A DNA stretch of 18,556 bases. Source: Bacteroidota bacterium (lineage in GTDB: Bacteria; Bacteroidota; Ignavibacteria; UBA10030; UBA8401). The position numbers were made by a program, and so were the translations under genes. Under the pieces are notes generated by a model. The model was not told the origin of the DNA and searched no databases. It worked only from the letters and a program-made list of their open reading frames with translations. Location of the stretch: the NCBI GenBank assembly GCA_025355705.1, contig JANXZD010000359.1, positions 1 through 18,556 of the forward strand, given 5' to 3'. Shown in pieces: positions 6,765 to 16,616 of this stretch (positions within the stretch are counted from its first letter, which is position 1; every line of letters begins with the position of its first letter).

Positions 6765-9700
6765 TGACAAAAAAAGTTTCAAAAATATTTCTTTATGTAG
6801 TGTTGTCCCTTGTTTTGTTGATTGGCGGGATTGCGATCTTCACGCAAACCTCAATGTTCCGGACCACGCTTCGTTCTACGCTCTATACATTTCTTGAAGG
6901 TCAGTTCAATGCCAATATCTATATCGGTGAAATTAACGGAAATCTTCTTACCGGATTTTCTGTCGACTCAGTAATGATGTATGTTGACGGTGCCCCATTC
7001 GTTGAAGCAGGAAAACTTTCCATAAAATATCGTCTGATCAGTCTTATAAATAATAAAATTAACATTGATACACTCCAATTGGAAAATCCCGTTGTTCATC
7101 TTACGCGATGGAAGAATGGCGAATGGAACTATCAGCACATTTCGAAATCGACATCACCGAAGGATACTGTTGAATCTCCGCTCGTCATACTCGCGAGAAA
7201 ATTAAACATTGTTAATGTACGGTTTCATTTGATTGATTCTACGGGAGCATACGATAAATTATTTTTTGATCGTAATGGTAAGCCGGTTATCAATTACAAC
7301 AATATTGATATTGCTAATGCAAACATTGAATTAAGCGGAATGTATTCTGCTCAGAAACTGGATGTTTCCATAAAGAATATATCATTCGTTGCTCCTCGCG
7401 AACAATTTATGTTGTCAAAATTCTCTGCTGATATTGTGCGGACTAGACAGCAAAGTTCCATCAATAAACTGATTGTAGTCACACCTGATTCGCGAATACA
7501 TGCATCGGTAACCATCAATAATGTTGATGCGTTTGCAGTGGACAATGTTTCCGACCTGCGTCGTGCACAGATTCTTCTGCAAGTGTCACCATCTAATATT
7601 ATCGCCAATGATATTCAGACATTTCTTCCTTCATTGGATTTTATACAAGGCAATGTTCTGTTTGACGGAGAATTCGAAGGAAATTTTGAGAATCTATCTG
7701 TAAAAAACCTTAATGCGAAATTTGGCGAAACATCTATTTCTCTTTCCGGATCGGTTTCCAATATTTATAAACCAAATGATTTGCGACTGAACATTGTTTC
7801 GAATAGCAGCGTCATCAATCCGTTGGATGTTCCTGCATTAATGCCGTATTTCGGAATACCTGAATATAAAAATCTTGGACTTATTACAGTCGATTTCCAA
7901 TTTGTCGGCAAACCGCTCGATTTTTTGGCGATCTCAAAAATAAAATCTGCAGCCGGCACCGTTACCGTTGACGGTCAAATGGTGATCACGGAAGAGAATA
8001 TTCATTACAAAGGTATTCTTGCCGGAAGCAATGTCAATTTAGAAAAGGTATTTGCATCAAATGAATTTTTGTCGCGATTGAATACGCGTATTTTCATTGA
8101 AGGAGAAGGTACATCACTTGCAACACTGAACAGTGAAGCAACAATTGAAGTTGATTCGTCAACATTCCGGAATATTCCGCTGACTCATTCAAAAATTGTA
8201 TTGAAAGCACTCAATCAAATGATTGATGCAGATGTTTCCGTACAATCGCCGGATGGGAATATTACCGCTCAAGCATCGTTTGATTTTTCCAATGATACAA
8301 TGCCTTCGTATCATGGTCAGGCTCAAGTGCGCGGGCTAGATCTTGCACCGATCTTCAGCGACGACCATTATACATCAAAATTGTCATTTGATGTAATGCG
8401 ATCCGGTAAAGGGCTTGCGTTGTTTGACACACCATCGGATACCAAGATTGATTTTTACAATTCAAATTTCAACGGAATGTCGTTTGACAGTGCTCAGGTG
8501 ATGCTTACGTGGCTTAAAGATTCCACAAACCATGATAAATTGATCGTTGCATCGCCGATTGTTGATGGAGAAATAATAGGAAAATTTACTTTCGCGGATA
8601 TTGTCAATTCAATCCAAACACATCTCCAAGGGTTTGAAAAAATCTATCGATATCAACGAGGAATCATTGATTCCTCATTTGCAACGACCGCTGATTCAAC
8701 AAGTGATATCATGAAAGTGAAGAATAACCTATCTTCGCTATCGTATAATCTTACGATGAAGAATCTTAAACCACTTTCAATACTTTTTAACTTCCCGGAT
8801 TTGGATGTTATCGGAACCGCAACGGGAACATTGAGCAGTGATTCAATCTCAGCATCATCCTCCGGCACAATCTCTATTTCCGATGGAATGTATGCTGATA
8901 CTGCAGCATACATTCGTTTACGTGGAACGAGGCTCGATTATACGATAAAAAATATTTCACCCATTCAAACAACAAAATCAAACGACCCTCTCGAGATTCG
9001 ATTACATTTGTTAAGCGACGAAATTGGAATCGACAATACTAAACTGAAATCGACAAAACTTGATTTTGACTTTGACCGACAACATGGAAAATATACTGTT
9101 GCAACAGATATTGATACAACGATCAGTGTTTCCGCCCAAGGATCAGTAGATGTTTCCGATTATCATAATCGGTTTACGATCAATGATCTTTATACAAAAT
9201 ATCAAGGTCTTGATATCCGCAATGCAATACCGTTTATCGCCACCACCACTCCTAATGGAATACAGATCGATACTGCCGTGTTCGTTCGGGGGGCCGAAGA
9301 ATTTATCATAAAAGGAATGTACAATTATCGCGGTGCTGTAAATATAAGTGCCATCATCAATAATTTTGCAATATCTGACATTTTCTTTGTTAATACATCT
9401 TCTGAATTCCGTGAGCAAGCATATGCTCTTGGAGGAACGGTAGATGCAACGGCAAATATTTCAGGAACGATTAATAATCCAGTGATAACCGCACAATTAG
9501 AAGGGTCTAATATTGCATATCGAAATAGCAATTTTGGAAATTTAGATGTTGCTTTTCATTATGCAAAAAAGAATGCCGGTTTAAAAGTTGAGATTCACCA
9601 AACCCCCGATACGACAATTTCTCGATCATTCAACCTTGAAGGAAATGTTCCTATCGACCTCAGTTTTACGTCAGTCGATAACAGGACAAAGCTAAAAGGA

Positions 9701-11263
9701 TTGAATATAAATATCACAACAGAAAACCTGCCCGCCGAGATTTTCGATGTTTTTGTTCCGGAGATCGACCAAATGACCGGATTGCTTACGGGCGAAGTAA
9801 CTATGACCGGTTCGTTTAATGAACCAGTGCTTGAAGGAAACATACAACTTGCCAAAGGAATATTCAGATTGGAAATGACCGGAATACAATATTCCGTAGC
9901 CGGGAAAATCATTCTTGATAGTCAAAAGATCAGATTCCCAGAATTTGTCATCAAAAACAGTGTAAATGATTATTCAACAGGATTGGTCAACGTCGGCGGA
10001 TTTATTCAGATGAAAGGATTTGCTCCATCGGAATATCATCTTACGGCAAACGGTGAATTGCTAGTTCTTTCAAATGCTTCCCGTTCAGTGAATCAATCTT
10101 TCTTTGGGACTCTTATCACTCAAACGGGGTCCAATGGGCTTCACTTCGAAGGAACATTTGAACGTTCACGAATTATTGGAGAGGTGTTGGTCAGTGATGC
10201 TTCGTTAATATTTCCTCAAACCCAGCAAACAAGTTCATTCTCAAATGCAAGGTTCGATGATGTTGTTTTTTATGATGATACATCAAAAGTATTTTCTGAT
10301 ACAATGATTGTTAATAATTTCAACCGATCATTTATCCAGAAAATATCATCAAAAAAATCTGATCGCACATTTCTTGAAGGATTTGGATATGAGCTTACGA
10401 TTCAAACACAAGGTAATGTTCGCGTGAACATGATATTTAACGCAAATGCCGGAGCGTACGAAGCATTGTATGCTGAATTGAATGGAAAAATGATATTGAA
10501 AAAAGATGAATTTGGACAACAACTGAATGGAACTATTAACATCAGCGATGGATCGAACTATAAATTCTATAAAGAGTTTAAGGCATCCGGATCATTAACG
10601 TTTGTCGGTGATCCGCAAAATCCGCAATTAAATATCCTCGCTAAATACGAAGGAACTCATTGTAAAAATACAAATGTTACCACAGGAGACTGTGAATCTG
10701 AACGTGTTATTGTTTCATTGGAAATAACCGGAAATCGTTTGAATCCAAAAGTAAAGATTGGTTTAGTGACTCTTGATCAAAGTAATCGTGAAATTCCGCG
10801 CCAGGGTGATGTTGAGAATGATGCAATTGCATTTTTGTTAACATCGTCTCCGAACACTCCCGGACAATTTAGAGAAGATCTTTCTGCGTTCGATCGGAAC
10901 AAATTGGGCGAGAAACTTACCTCAACGCTAACAGGAACATTTATCAATAGTATGTTGTCTGACTTGGTTATGGAATTCGTAAAACAAAATAATATTCCGT
11001 TTGTAAAACGAATAGAATTACGAGGTGTAGAACGTGCAAAACCGGATCTAAAAATCAGCGGTGAGGTTTTGACAGGTGTCTTTAATGTGGGAGGGAATGT
11101 GTTCACCGATTTTAACAATACCAATTTCAGCTATCAATATCCTATCTTGGGCAGACAGAACCGTAATTTTATGGCAGAAATTGAACGAAAATCAGAAAGT
11201 TTAGACATTATCCTAGCGCGGATAACCTATACAGCGCGGCTTTTCTACCGCTTCACTTTTTAA
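6764..11263 (+). CDS. tamB: TamB-like translocation and assembly module protein
   Basis: The product is 1499 residues. One N-terminal membrane helix (about residues 7-27, YVVLSLVLLIGGIAIF) anchors it in the inner membrane, with the rest in the periplasm. AsmA-like features follow: NIYIGEINGNLLTGFSVDS, then LSIKYRLISLINNKINIDTL. About 1200 residues of repetitive beta-strands follow, typical of the taco-shaped groove of TamB and other bridge-like lipid-transport proteins. The last 350 residues match the TamB C-terminal domain (DUF490): GNVRVNMIFNANAGAYEALY, ELNGKMILKKD, FLLTSS, then SEVLTG-like and VGGNVFTDFNNTNFSYQYP, ending in RLFYRFTF. Family knowledge: TamB works with an Omp85 partner in barrel insertion and probably carries phospholipids across the periplasm. 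It overlaps rfaE2 by one base and precedes rnr by 8 bases. The only two cysteines are Cys1300 and Cys1310, in the C-terminal domain. Confidence 0.87.
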   Translation: MTKKVSKIFLYVVLSLVLLIGGIAIFTQTSMFRTTLRSTLYTFLEGQFNANIYIGEINGNLLTGFSVDSVMMYVDGAPFVEAGKLSIKYRLISLINNKINIDTLQLENPVVHLTRWKNGEWNYQHISKSTSPKDTVESPLVILARKLNIVNVRFHLIDSTGAYDKLFFDRNGKPVINYNNIDIANANIELSGMYSAQKLDVSIKNISFVAPREQFMLSKFSADIVRTRQQSSINKLIVVTPDSRIHASVTINNVDAFAVDNVSDLRRAQILLQVSPSNIIANDIQTFLPSLDFIQGNVLFDGEFEGNFENLSVKNLNAKFGETSISLSGSVSNIYKPNDLRLNIVSNSSVINPLDVPALMPYFGIPEYKNLGLITVDFQFVGKPLDFLAISKIKSAAGTVTVDGQMVITEENIHYKGILAGSNVNLEKVFASNEFLSRLNTRIFIEGEGTSLATLNSEATIEVDSSTFRNIPLTHSKIVLKALNQMIDADVSVQSPDGNITAQASFDFSNDTMPSYHGQAQVRGLDLAPIFSDDHYTSKLSFDVMRSGKGLALFDTPSDTKIDFYNSNFNGMSFDSAQVMLTWLKDSTNHDKLIVASPIVDGEIIGKFTFADIVNSIQTHLQGFEKIYRYQRGIIDSSFATTADSTSDIMKVKNNLSSLSYNLTMKNLKPLSILFNFPDLDVIGTATGTLSSDSISASSSGTISISDGMYADTAAYIRLRGTRLDYTIKNISPIQTTKSNDPLEIRLHLLSDEIGIDNTKLKSTKLDFDFDRQHGKYTVATDIDTTISVSAQGSVDVSDYHNRFTINDLYTKYQGLDIRNAIPFIATTTPNGIQIDTAVFVRGAEEFIIKGMYNYRGAVNISAIINNFAISDIFFVNTSSEFREQAYALGGTVDATANISGTINNPVITAQLEGSNIAYRNSNFGNLDVAFHYAKKNAGLKVEIHQTPDTTISRSFNLEGNVPIDLSFTSVDNRTKLKGLNINITTENLPAEIFDVFVPEIDQMTGLLTGEVTMTGSFNEPVLEGNIQLAKGIFRLEMTGIQYSVAGKIILDSQKIRFPEFVIKNSVNDYSTGLVNVGGFIQMKGFAPSEYHLTANGELLVLSNASRSVNQSFFGTLITQTGSNGLHFEGTFERSRIIGEVLVSDASLIFPQTQQTSSFSNARFDDVVFYDDTSKVFSDTMIVNNFNRSFIQKISSKKSDRTFLEGFGYELTIQTQGNVRVNMIFNANAGAYEALYAELNGKMILKKDEFGQQLNGTINISDGSNYKFYKEFKASGSLTFVGDPQNPQLNILAKYEGTHCKNTNVTTGDCESERVIVSLEITGNRLNPKVKIGLVTLDQSNREIPRQGDVENDAIAFLLTSSPNTPGQFREDLSAFDRNKLGEKLTSTLTGTFINSMLSDLVMEFVKQNNIPFVKRIELRGVERAKPDLKISGEVLTGVFNVGGNVFTDFNNTNFSYQYPILGRQNRNFMAEIERKSESLDIILARITYTARLFYRFTF

Positions 11264-11271
11264 CGAATCTC

Positions 11272-13446
11272 ATGAAAACAGAACAATTGCGTGAACAAGT
11301 GCTTTTGTATTTTGCAAAGCATACTAAAGAAGGATATAAATCACGTCAGTTACGACGACAATTACGTGTCATCAGTGAACGAGATTTTCAACTTCTTCGT
11401 GATGTGCTCCACACGATGGTAGATAATGCTGAACTCCGATGGACAAAAGCACGGGGTTATCATCTTGCAGAATCATCAAATAAGATCAGCGGTACTATTG
11501 CAATTGATAAACGCGGCAATGGCATAGTCGCAACGAGTCGAGGGGAAGTGTTTATCGATAAACAATCGGTTGGGACAGCGTTCAATGGTGATACCGTTGA
11601 AGTTGCAGTATTTGGTTCGAAAAAATCAAAAAAGGATAGTGCAGCGGTAAATGAAGGGGAAGTATTAAATATCATTTTACGTGCTCATACGGAGTTTGGC
11701 GGAACGCTTCAACGCAGTAAGAATTTTTATTTTGTCCTTCCGGACGATTCACGAATGCATCGAGATTTTTATATTGCGCCGGAATATCTCAACGGTGCAA
11801 CATCGGGCGATAAAGTTCTTGTTGAACTATTGGAATGGGAAGACCCTTATAAAAATCCGGAAGGGAAAATAATAAAAACTCTGGGTTCAGCGGGAGATCC
11901 GTTCGTTGAATTACGTTCAGTTATCCAATCCTATCGTTTACCAACCTCTTTTCCAAAGGAGGTAGAGCAAGCGGCCGCGGAAATTCCACTTCAAATTCCA
12001 ACAGAGGAGTTGAAAAAACGATTGGATCTCCGTTCGGCAATTATCCTTACGATCGATCCGCACGATGCCAAAGATTTTGATGATGCACTTTCCATTGAAT
12101 TGCTTGAAGGAGGTTCTTTTCGCATCGGTGTGCATATTGCCGATGTTAGCGCATATGTTACCGAAGGCAGTATCATCGATAAAGAGGCGTTTGCTCGTGC
12201 GACAAGTGTCTATCTTGCCAATCAGGTAATACCAATGTTACCGGAAAAATTATCGAACAATATCTGCAGCCTGGTGCCAAATCAGGATCGTCTAGCGTAT
12301 TCCGTATTCATGAATGTGACAGAAAAAGGAAAAGTAAGAAAATATGAGTTTGCAAGAACGGTCATCAATTCCAAACGTCGATTTACGTACGAAGAAGTAG
12401 AAACAATTCTTGACAATAAAAAAGGAGAGTATTCCGAAGAGTTGTTAGACCTCTGGGCAGTTGCAAAGATCCTTCGTGCAAAAAGAATGAAGAATGGAAG
12501 TATCGATTTTGATTCGCCTGAAGCAAAATTTAAGTATGATGATAAGGGAAAACCAGTTGAGATATTCATTAAAAAACGTTTGAAGAGCAATCAATTAGTA
12601 GAAGAGTGTATGCTGCTTGCAAATCAAACAGTGGCAGCACATATTTCGACATTGGAAAAAGATGGAGAGCAACTTCCGTTCGTATATCGGATTCACGATC
12701 AGCCGGACAAGGAAAAACTCCGTAATCTAGAAGATTTTGTAAGAAAGTTTGGTTATAAATTAAACATATCGCAGTTAGCTTCGTCAAAAGAATTACAGCA
12801 ATTATTATTGCAGGTTCACGGAACAAAAGAAGAGAATCTTATTAATGAGGTTGCTCTGCGAAGTATGGCAAAAGCCGTTTATTCGCCAGATAATATTGGG
12901 CACTTTGGTTTAGCATTCGATCATTATTCTCATTTTACTTCGCCGATCCGTCGTTATCCAGATCTATTGGTCCATCGGTTATTGTGGGAATATACCGGTG
13001 GAATGAGTGAGAAACGAAAGCAACTGTTCAACAAAGAACTGCCGGCAATGTGCAAGCATTGTTCTGAACGTGAAAAAGTTGCTGCAGAAGCGGAACGTGA
13101 TTCGATAAAAGTAATGCAGGTGGAATATATGCGCCAGCATTTAGGCGAAGAATTCCAAGGGATCATTTCAGGGGTCATTCAATATGGAATATTTGTTGAG
13201 ATCAACGATATGCTTGTTGAAGGTATGCTGCATGTGCGCGATTTGAATGATGATTATTATGTCTTCGATGAAAAACAATATGCGCTTATTGGTGAACGCA
13301 ATGGAAAATGGCTTCGGCTTGGTGATTCAATCACTGTAAAAGTAGCAAAAGTGACACCGGAGCGACGTCAGATTGATTTTGTATTAGCAGAAACGGATAT
13401 TAAAGAAGAAAATAAAAAGAAAAAAGGAAAACGCCGAAGGAATTAA
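11272..13446 (+). CDS. rnr: Ribonuclease R
   Basis: The product is 724 residues, a processive 3'-5' exoribonuclease that degrades structured RNA and takes part in ribosome quality control in the cytoplasm. Domains: an N-terminal winged-helix domain (about 1-70); two cold-shock-like OB folds (about 70-235); the RNB catalytic domain from about 250 with TIDPHDAKDFDDAL, where Asp262, Asp268, Asp270 and Asp271 match the four metal-binding aspartates of RNase II/R; HFTSPIRRYPDL at 554-565, the conserved RNA-contact motif; an S1 domain from 628 (FQGIISGVIQYGIFVEI) to about 706; and a lysine/arginine-rich tail (KKKKGKRRRN). The basic tail and N-terminal helix domain favour RNase R over RNase II. It starts 8 bases after tamB without a clear Shine-Dalgarno, so translation may be coupled. 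An RNase in an envelope operon looks like simple co-transcription. Confidence 0.94.
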   Translation: MKTEQLREQVLLYFAKHTKEGYKSRQLRRQLRVISERDFQLLRDVLHTMVDNAELRWTKARGYHLAESSNKISGTIAIDKRGNGIVATSRGEVFIDKQSVGTAFNGDTVEVAVFGSKKSKKDSAAVNEGEVLNIILRAHTEFGGTLQRSKNFYFVLPDDSRMHRDFYIAPEYLNGATSGDKVLVELLEWEDPYKNPEGKIIKTLGSAGDPFVELRSVIQSYRLPTSFPKEVEQAAAEIPLQIPTEELKKRLDLRSAIILTIDPHDAKDFDDALSIELLEGGSFRIGVHIADVSAYVTEGSIIDKEAFARATSVYLANQVIPMLPEKLSNNICSLVPNQDRLAYSVFMNVTEKGKVRKYEFARTVINSKRRFTYEEVETILDNKKGEYSEELLDLWAVAKILRAKRMKNGSIDFDSPEAKFKYDDKGKPVEIFIKKRLKSNQLVEECMLLANQTVAAHISTLEKDGEQLPFVYRIHDQPDKEKLRNLEDFVRKFGYKLNISQLASSKELQQLLLQVHGTKEENLINEVALRSMAKAVYSPDNIGHFGLAFDHYSHFTSPIRRYPDLLVHRLLWEYTGGMSEKRKQLFNKELPAMCKHCSEREKVAAEAERDSIKVMQVEYMRQHLGEEFQGIISGVIQYGIFVEINDMLVEGMLHVRDLNDDYYVFDEKQYALIGERNGKWLRLGDSITVKVAKVTPERRQIDFVLAETDIKEENKKKKGKRRRN

Positions 13447-13481
13447 TGCGTGAGTGTAAGCGTTTATCGTAGAAGAACAAC

Positions 13482-13487
13482 AAGGTG
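13482..13487 (+). promoter_or_regulatory. Ribosome binding site for the Omp85-fusion gene
   Basis: AAGGTG lies directly before the ATG at 13491. The GTG at 13485 is in frame but is part of this site, so the ATG is the better start. Confidence 0.45.
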
Positions 13488-13490
13488 AAT

Positions 13491-16400
13491 ATGAAAAAAT
13501 TAGTAATTGTGATTTTGATGTTCTCATCAATGATGACAGCTCAAGATGGGAATTTTGGCAAGAACAAGGTCCAATATAAACGGTTCAATTGGTCGTTCAT
13601 TCAAACAGACCATTTTGATGTATACTTCTATCAGGACGGTGCGCCGATTGCAAATTTTACCGCAGTTGCGGCTGAATCTGCGTATGCATCCATCAGCAAG
13701 ACGATGCGATATCAGTTGAACAATCGTGTAGCGATCATGGTATACAATTCACACAACGATTTTCAGCAGACGAATGTTATTGGTGAATATCTTGAAGAAG
13801 GGATTGGCGGGGTTACGGAATTGTTCAAGAACCGCGTTGTTCTTCCGTTCGAAGGAAATTACAAACAATTTCGTCACGTGATCCATCACGAACTCGTACA
13901 CGCAGTGATGAATGATATGTTTTATGGCGGTTCTATTCAATCCATCATCTCAAACAATATTCGTATTCAATTACCGTTGTGGATTAACGAGGGATTTGCT
14001 GAATACGAAGCGTTGCGGTGGGATATCAACTCCGATATGTTCATTCGTGATGCGACGCTCAATACATATCTTCCTCCGATAGAAAATTTAGGGGGATATT
14101 TTGCATATCGCGGGGGACAATCCGTTTTTTATTATATCGCGAATAAGTACGGCGAGCAAAAGATCGGTGAGATATTGCATAAAATTAAAAGTTTGCGAAA
14201 TGTTGATGCTGGATTTAAAAGTTCTATCGGATTGACAGTTGAAGAATTATCTGAGCGATGGCAAAAGGAACAGAAAAAAATATATTGGCCCGATATTGCA
14301 AAACGGGAAGATCCGGAAGATTTCTCAACGAGATTGACCAATCATATAAAAGAGAATAATTTTTACAACACGAGCCCGACGATTTCTCCTCAAGGGGACA
14401 AGATCGCATTCATTTCAGATAGAGATGATTATTTTGATGTGTTCATTATTTCAACGATCGATAATACGATCACAAAAGTATTGGATGGCCAGCGAACGAA
14501 AAATTTTGAAGAACTACATCTTTTAACTCCTGGAATGAGCTGGTCACCGGATGGAAAAAAAATAGCGATCGCCGTAAAAAGCGGTGAACGAGATGCTATT
14601 TATCTGATCGACGTAAACGAGGGTGATGAGGAAAAGATCGAATTGAATTTTGAAGGTATCTTTACTATTGATTGGTCGCACCAAGGGGATAAACTTGTTT
14701 TTGTCGGTAACACCTCGTATCAATCCGATATCTATACATACGATCTCGGTACAAAAAAACTAACAAACCTAACGAATGACATCTTTTCCGATTCAGATCC
14801 AACGTGGTCGTCTGATGGCAAAAAGATCTATTTTGTTTCGGATAGAAGACAATATACATCTGCAAACAATCTCCCCGCAAACTTTAGAATGGTACGATTC
14901 GATTATAAACAATTAGATATCTATTCATATGATATGGCTTCCGGTAAAATTGTACGGATCACGAATGACGAAAATAGTGATGAAACATCGCCGGTTGTTT
15001 CTCCGGACGGGAAGAAATTATTATATGTCTCAGATAGAAATGGCACGGGAAATGTTTATGAACGGAATCTTCTAACGAACGAAGACAGGCCGATCACAAA
15101 TTCCATTACCGGTGTATATCAACTTTCGTTATCTGCCGATGGCAACAAACTAGCATATTCAGCCTTGAATAAGGCTGGGTTCGACCTTTTTCTACTCAAA
15201 ACTCCGTTTGAAAAAAAATTGGATGTCACACAACTTGAATCGACAGAATATATCAAACGCAAAAACCCTGTTGTCACAAAGAGTGTTGATACAGTTGCTG
15301 CTGTTGTGGTAACAGAACCAAAGAAAGATACCTTAAGTATCTATGGCGATAATATTCGTATCGATTTTAATAATTATGTTTTTACGGACGATGCGGCAAA
15401 AGCAATTGAAAATGATGAGTTGCCGACAGTGAAAACAAAATCGGTCTCTGTTTTAGGAAACGTGGATGATGACAGCAATTTTGTCGTGAATAAATATAAA
15501 TTGAATTTTTCACCGGATATTGTCTATGGTAATGCTGCATTCAGTACGTTTTACGGAGTCCAAGGAACAACAATGATGTCGTTCAGCGATATGCTCGGCG
15601 ATCATCAAATATTTTTTCTCACCAATCTTTTGCTTGACCTGAAGAACAGTGATTACGTGCTTGCATATTATTATCTGCCGGCTTTCATTGATTATTGTTT
15701 CCAGGGATATCATAGTGCTCGTTTCCTATATCTCGAAGATCCCTCTATCGGTGTTTCGCTCTATCGTTTCCGGACATGGGGAATTTCAGGAACAGCATCG
15801 CTGCCGTTGGACCGATTCAATCGTCTTGAGTTCGGAGTTTCTTGGATGAATCTTTCAAAAGAAAATCTGGATTTTGGGCTAGATTCTCTCAGACAAAAAA
15901 GGACATTGATCGTTCCGACGCTGAGTTATGTTCATGACAATACATTATGGGGATATACATCGCCGAACAACGGTTCGCGGTATAATATCAATGCAATGTT
16001 CAGCCCATCATTGGGGAGTAATTCTCTTGATTTTCAAACATATACGGCGGATTATCGACGATATTTCAAATTCTGGAAAACGTATTCTTTTGTGATGCGA
16101 TATTCCGGCGGTATCAGCGTTGGAAAAAATGCGCAGCAATTCTTTATTGGCGGTACTGATGGATGGATCAATCGTGAATTTGAAAATGGCGGAATTCCAA
16201 TTAAGAACATTGAAGATTTTGCATTCCTTACACCGGCATTGCCGTTGCGCGGGTATAATTATAATGTGAAGAATGGAACAAAGTATGCATTAGTGAATTA
16301 TGAATTGCGATATCCATTTATCCAATATCTTGTTACCGGAGGTGTGCCGATAGCACTTGGAAATATTACCGGTGCAACATTTTTGGATGTTGGTTCCTCC

Positions 16401-16601
16401 TGGACAAAAGAAAGTATGTACCGCGGCTTCGGAAAAGATGCAACAGGAAAGACCATTGCGCAAGATCTTTTGATTGGCACAGGAATGGGACTTCGTATGT
16501 TCCTGTTTGGTCTTCCATTAAAGATTGATGTTGCGTGGTCCTATACCGGTGAAGGATTCTCAATTCCGAAATATTATTTCTCATTAGGCGGAGATTTTTA
16601 A
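13491..16601 (+). CDS. Metallopeptidase-like, PD40 propeller and Omp85-type barrel fusion protein
   Basis: The product is 1036 residues. The signal peptide is MKKLVIVILMFSSMMTAQ. Residues about 20-270 resemble a clan MA gluzincin: HELVH at 133-137 (HExxH) and WINEGFAEYE with Glu167 as the likely third zinc ligand, as in the M1 and 'peptidase MA' families. Residues about 290-575 carry five or six TolB-like PD40 blades: SPTISPQGDKIAFISDR, MSWSPDGKKIAIAV, PTWSSDGKKIYFVSDR, SPVVSPDGKKLLYVSDR. After a linker, residues about 665-1036 form an outer-membrane barrel. It contains LRGY (919-922) followed by ALVNYELRYPF and GATFLDVGSSW, the loop-6 motif and flanking strands of Omp85 proteins, and ends in FSLGGDF. 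No POTRA repeats are visible. The last gene of the rfaE-tamB-rnr operon, it may be a barrel-assembly or surface-proteolysis factor. The function is inferred, and the peptidase activity is likely but unproven. Confidence 0.85.
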   Translation: MKKLVIVILMFSSMMTAQDGNFGKNKVQYKRFNWSFIQTDHFDVYFYQDGAPIANFTAVAAESAYASISKTMRYQLNNRVAIMVYNSHNDFQQTNVIGEYLEEGIGGVTELFKNRVVLPFEGNYKQFRHVIHHELVHAVMNDMFYGGSIQSIISNNIRIQLPLWINEGFAEYEALRWDINSDMFIRDATLNTYLPPIENLGGYFAYRGGQSVFYYIANKYGEQKIGEILHKIKSLRNVDAGFKSSIGLTVEELSERWQKEQKKIYWPDIAKREDPEDFSTRLTNHIKENNFYNTSPTISPQGDKIAFISDRDDYFDVFIISTIDNTITKVLDGQRTKNFEELHLLTPGMSWSPDGKKIAIAVKSGERDAIYLIDVNEGDEEKIELNFEGIFTIDWSHQGDKLVFVGNTSYQSDIYTYDLGTKKLTNLTNDIFSDSDPTWSSDGKKIYFVSDRRQYTSANNLPANFRMVRFDYKQLDIYSYDMASGKIVRITNDENSDETSPVVSPDGKKLLYVSDRNGTGNVYERNLLTNEDRPITNSITGVYQLSLSADGNKLAYSALNKAGFDLFLLKTPFEKKLDVTQLESTEYIKRKNPVVTKSVDTVAAVVVTEPKKDTLSIYGDNIRIDFNNYVFTDDAAKAIENDELPTVKTKSVSVLGNVDDDSNFVVNKYKLNFSPDIVYGNAAFSTFYGVQGTTMMSFSDMLGDHQIFFLTNLLLDLKNSDYVLAYYYLPAFIDYCFQGYHSARFLYLEDPSIGVSLYRFRTWGISGTASLPLDRFNRLEFGVSWMNLSKENLDFGLDSLRQKRTLIVPTLSYVHDNTLWGYTSPNNGSRYNINAMFSPSLGSNSLDFQTYTADYRRYFKFWKTYSFVMRYSGGISVGKNAQQFFIGGTDGWINREFENGGIPIKNIEDFAFLTPALPLRGYNYNVKNGTKYALVNYELRYPFIQYLVTGGVPIALGNITGATFLDVGSSWTKESMYRGFGKDATGKTIAQDLLIGTGMGLRMFLFGLPLKIDVAWSYTGEGFSIPKYYFSLGGDF

Positions 16602-16616
16602 TAATATTCAGATTAA

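Noticed and set aside
9288..9293. G6 run inside tamB as a possible slippage site.
   Set aside because: Six bases is too short to argue for phase variation, and the reading frame is intact across it.
13446..13472. ATG overlapping the rnr stop (TAATG) that opens an 8-codon reading frame ending at TAG before the Omp85-fusion gene.
   Set aside because: It is very short, has no separate ribosome site and no recognisable product. A leader-peptide role cannot be supported.
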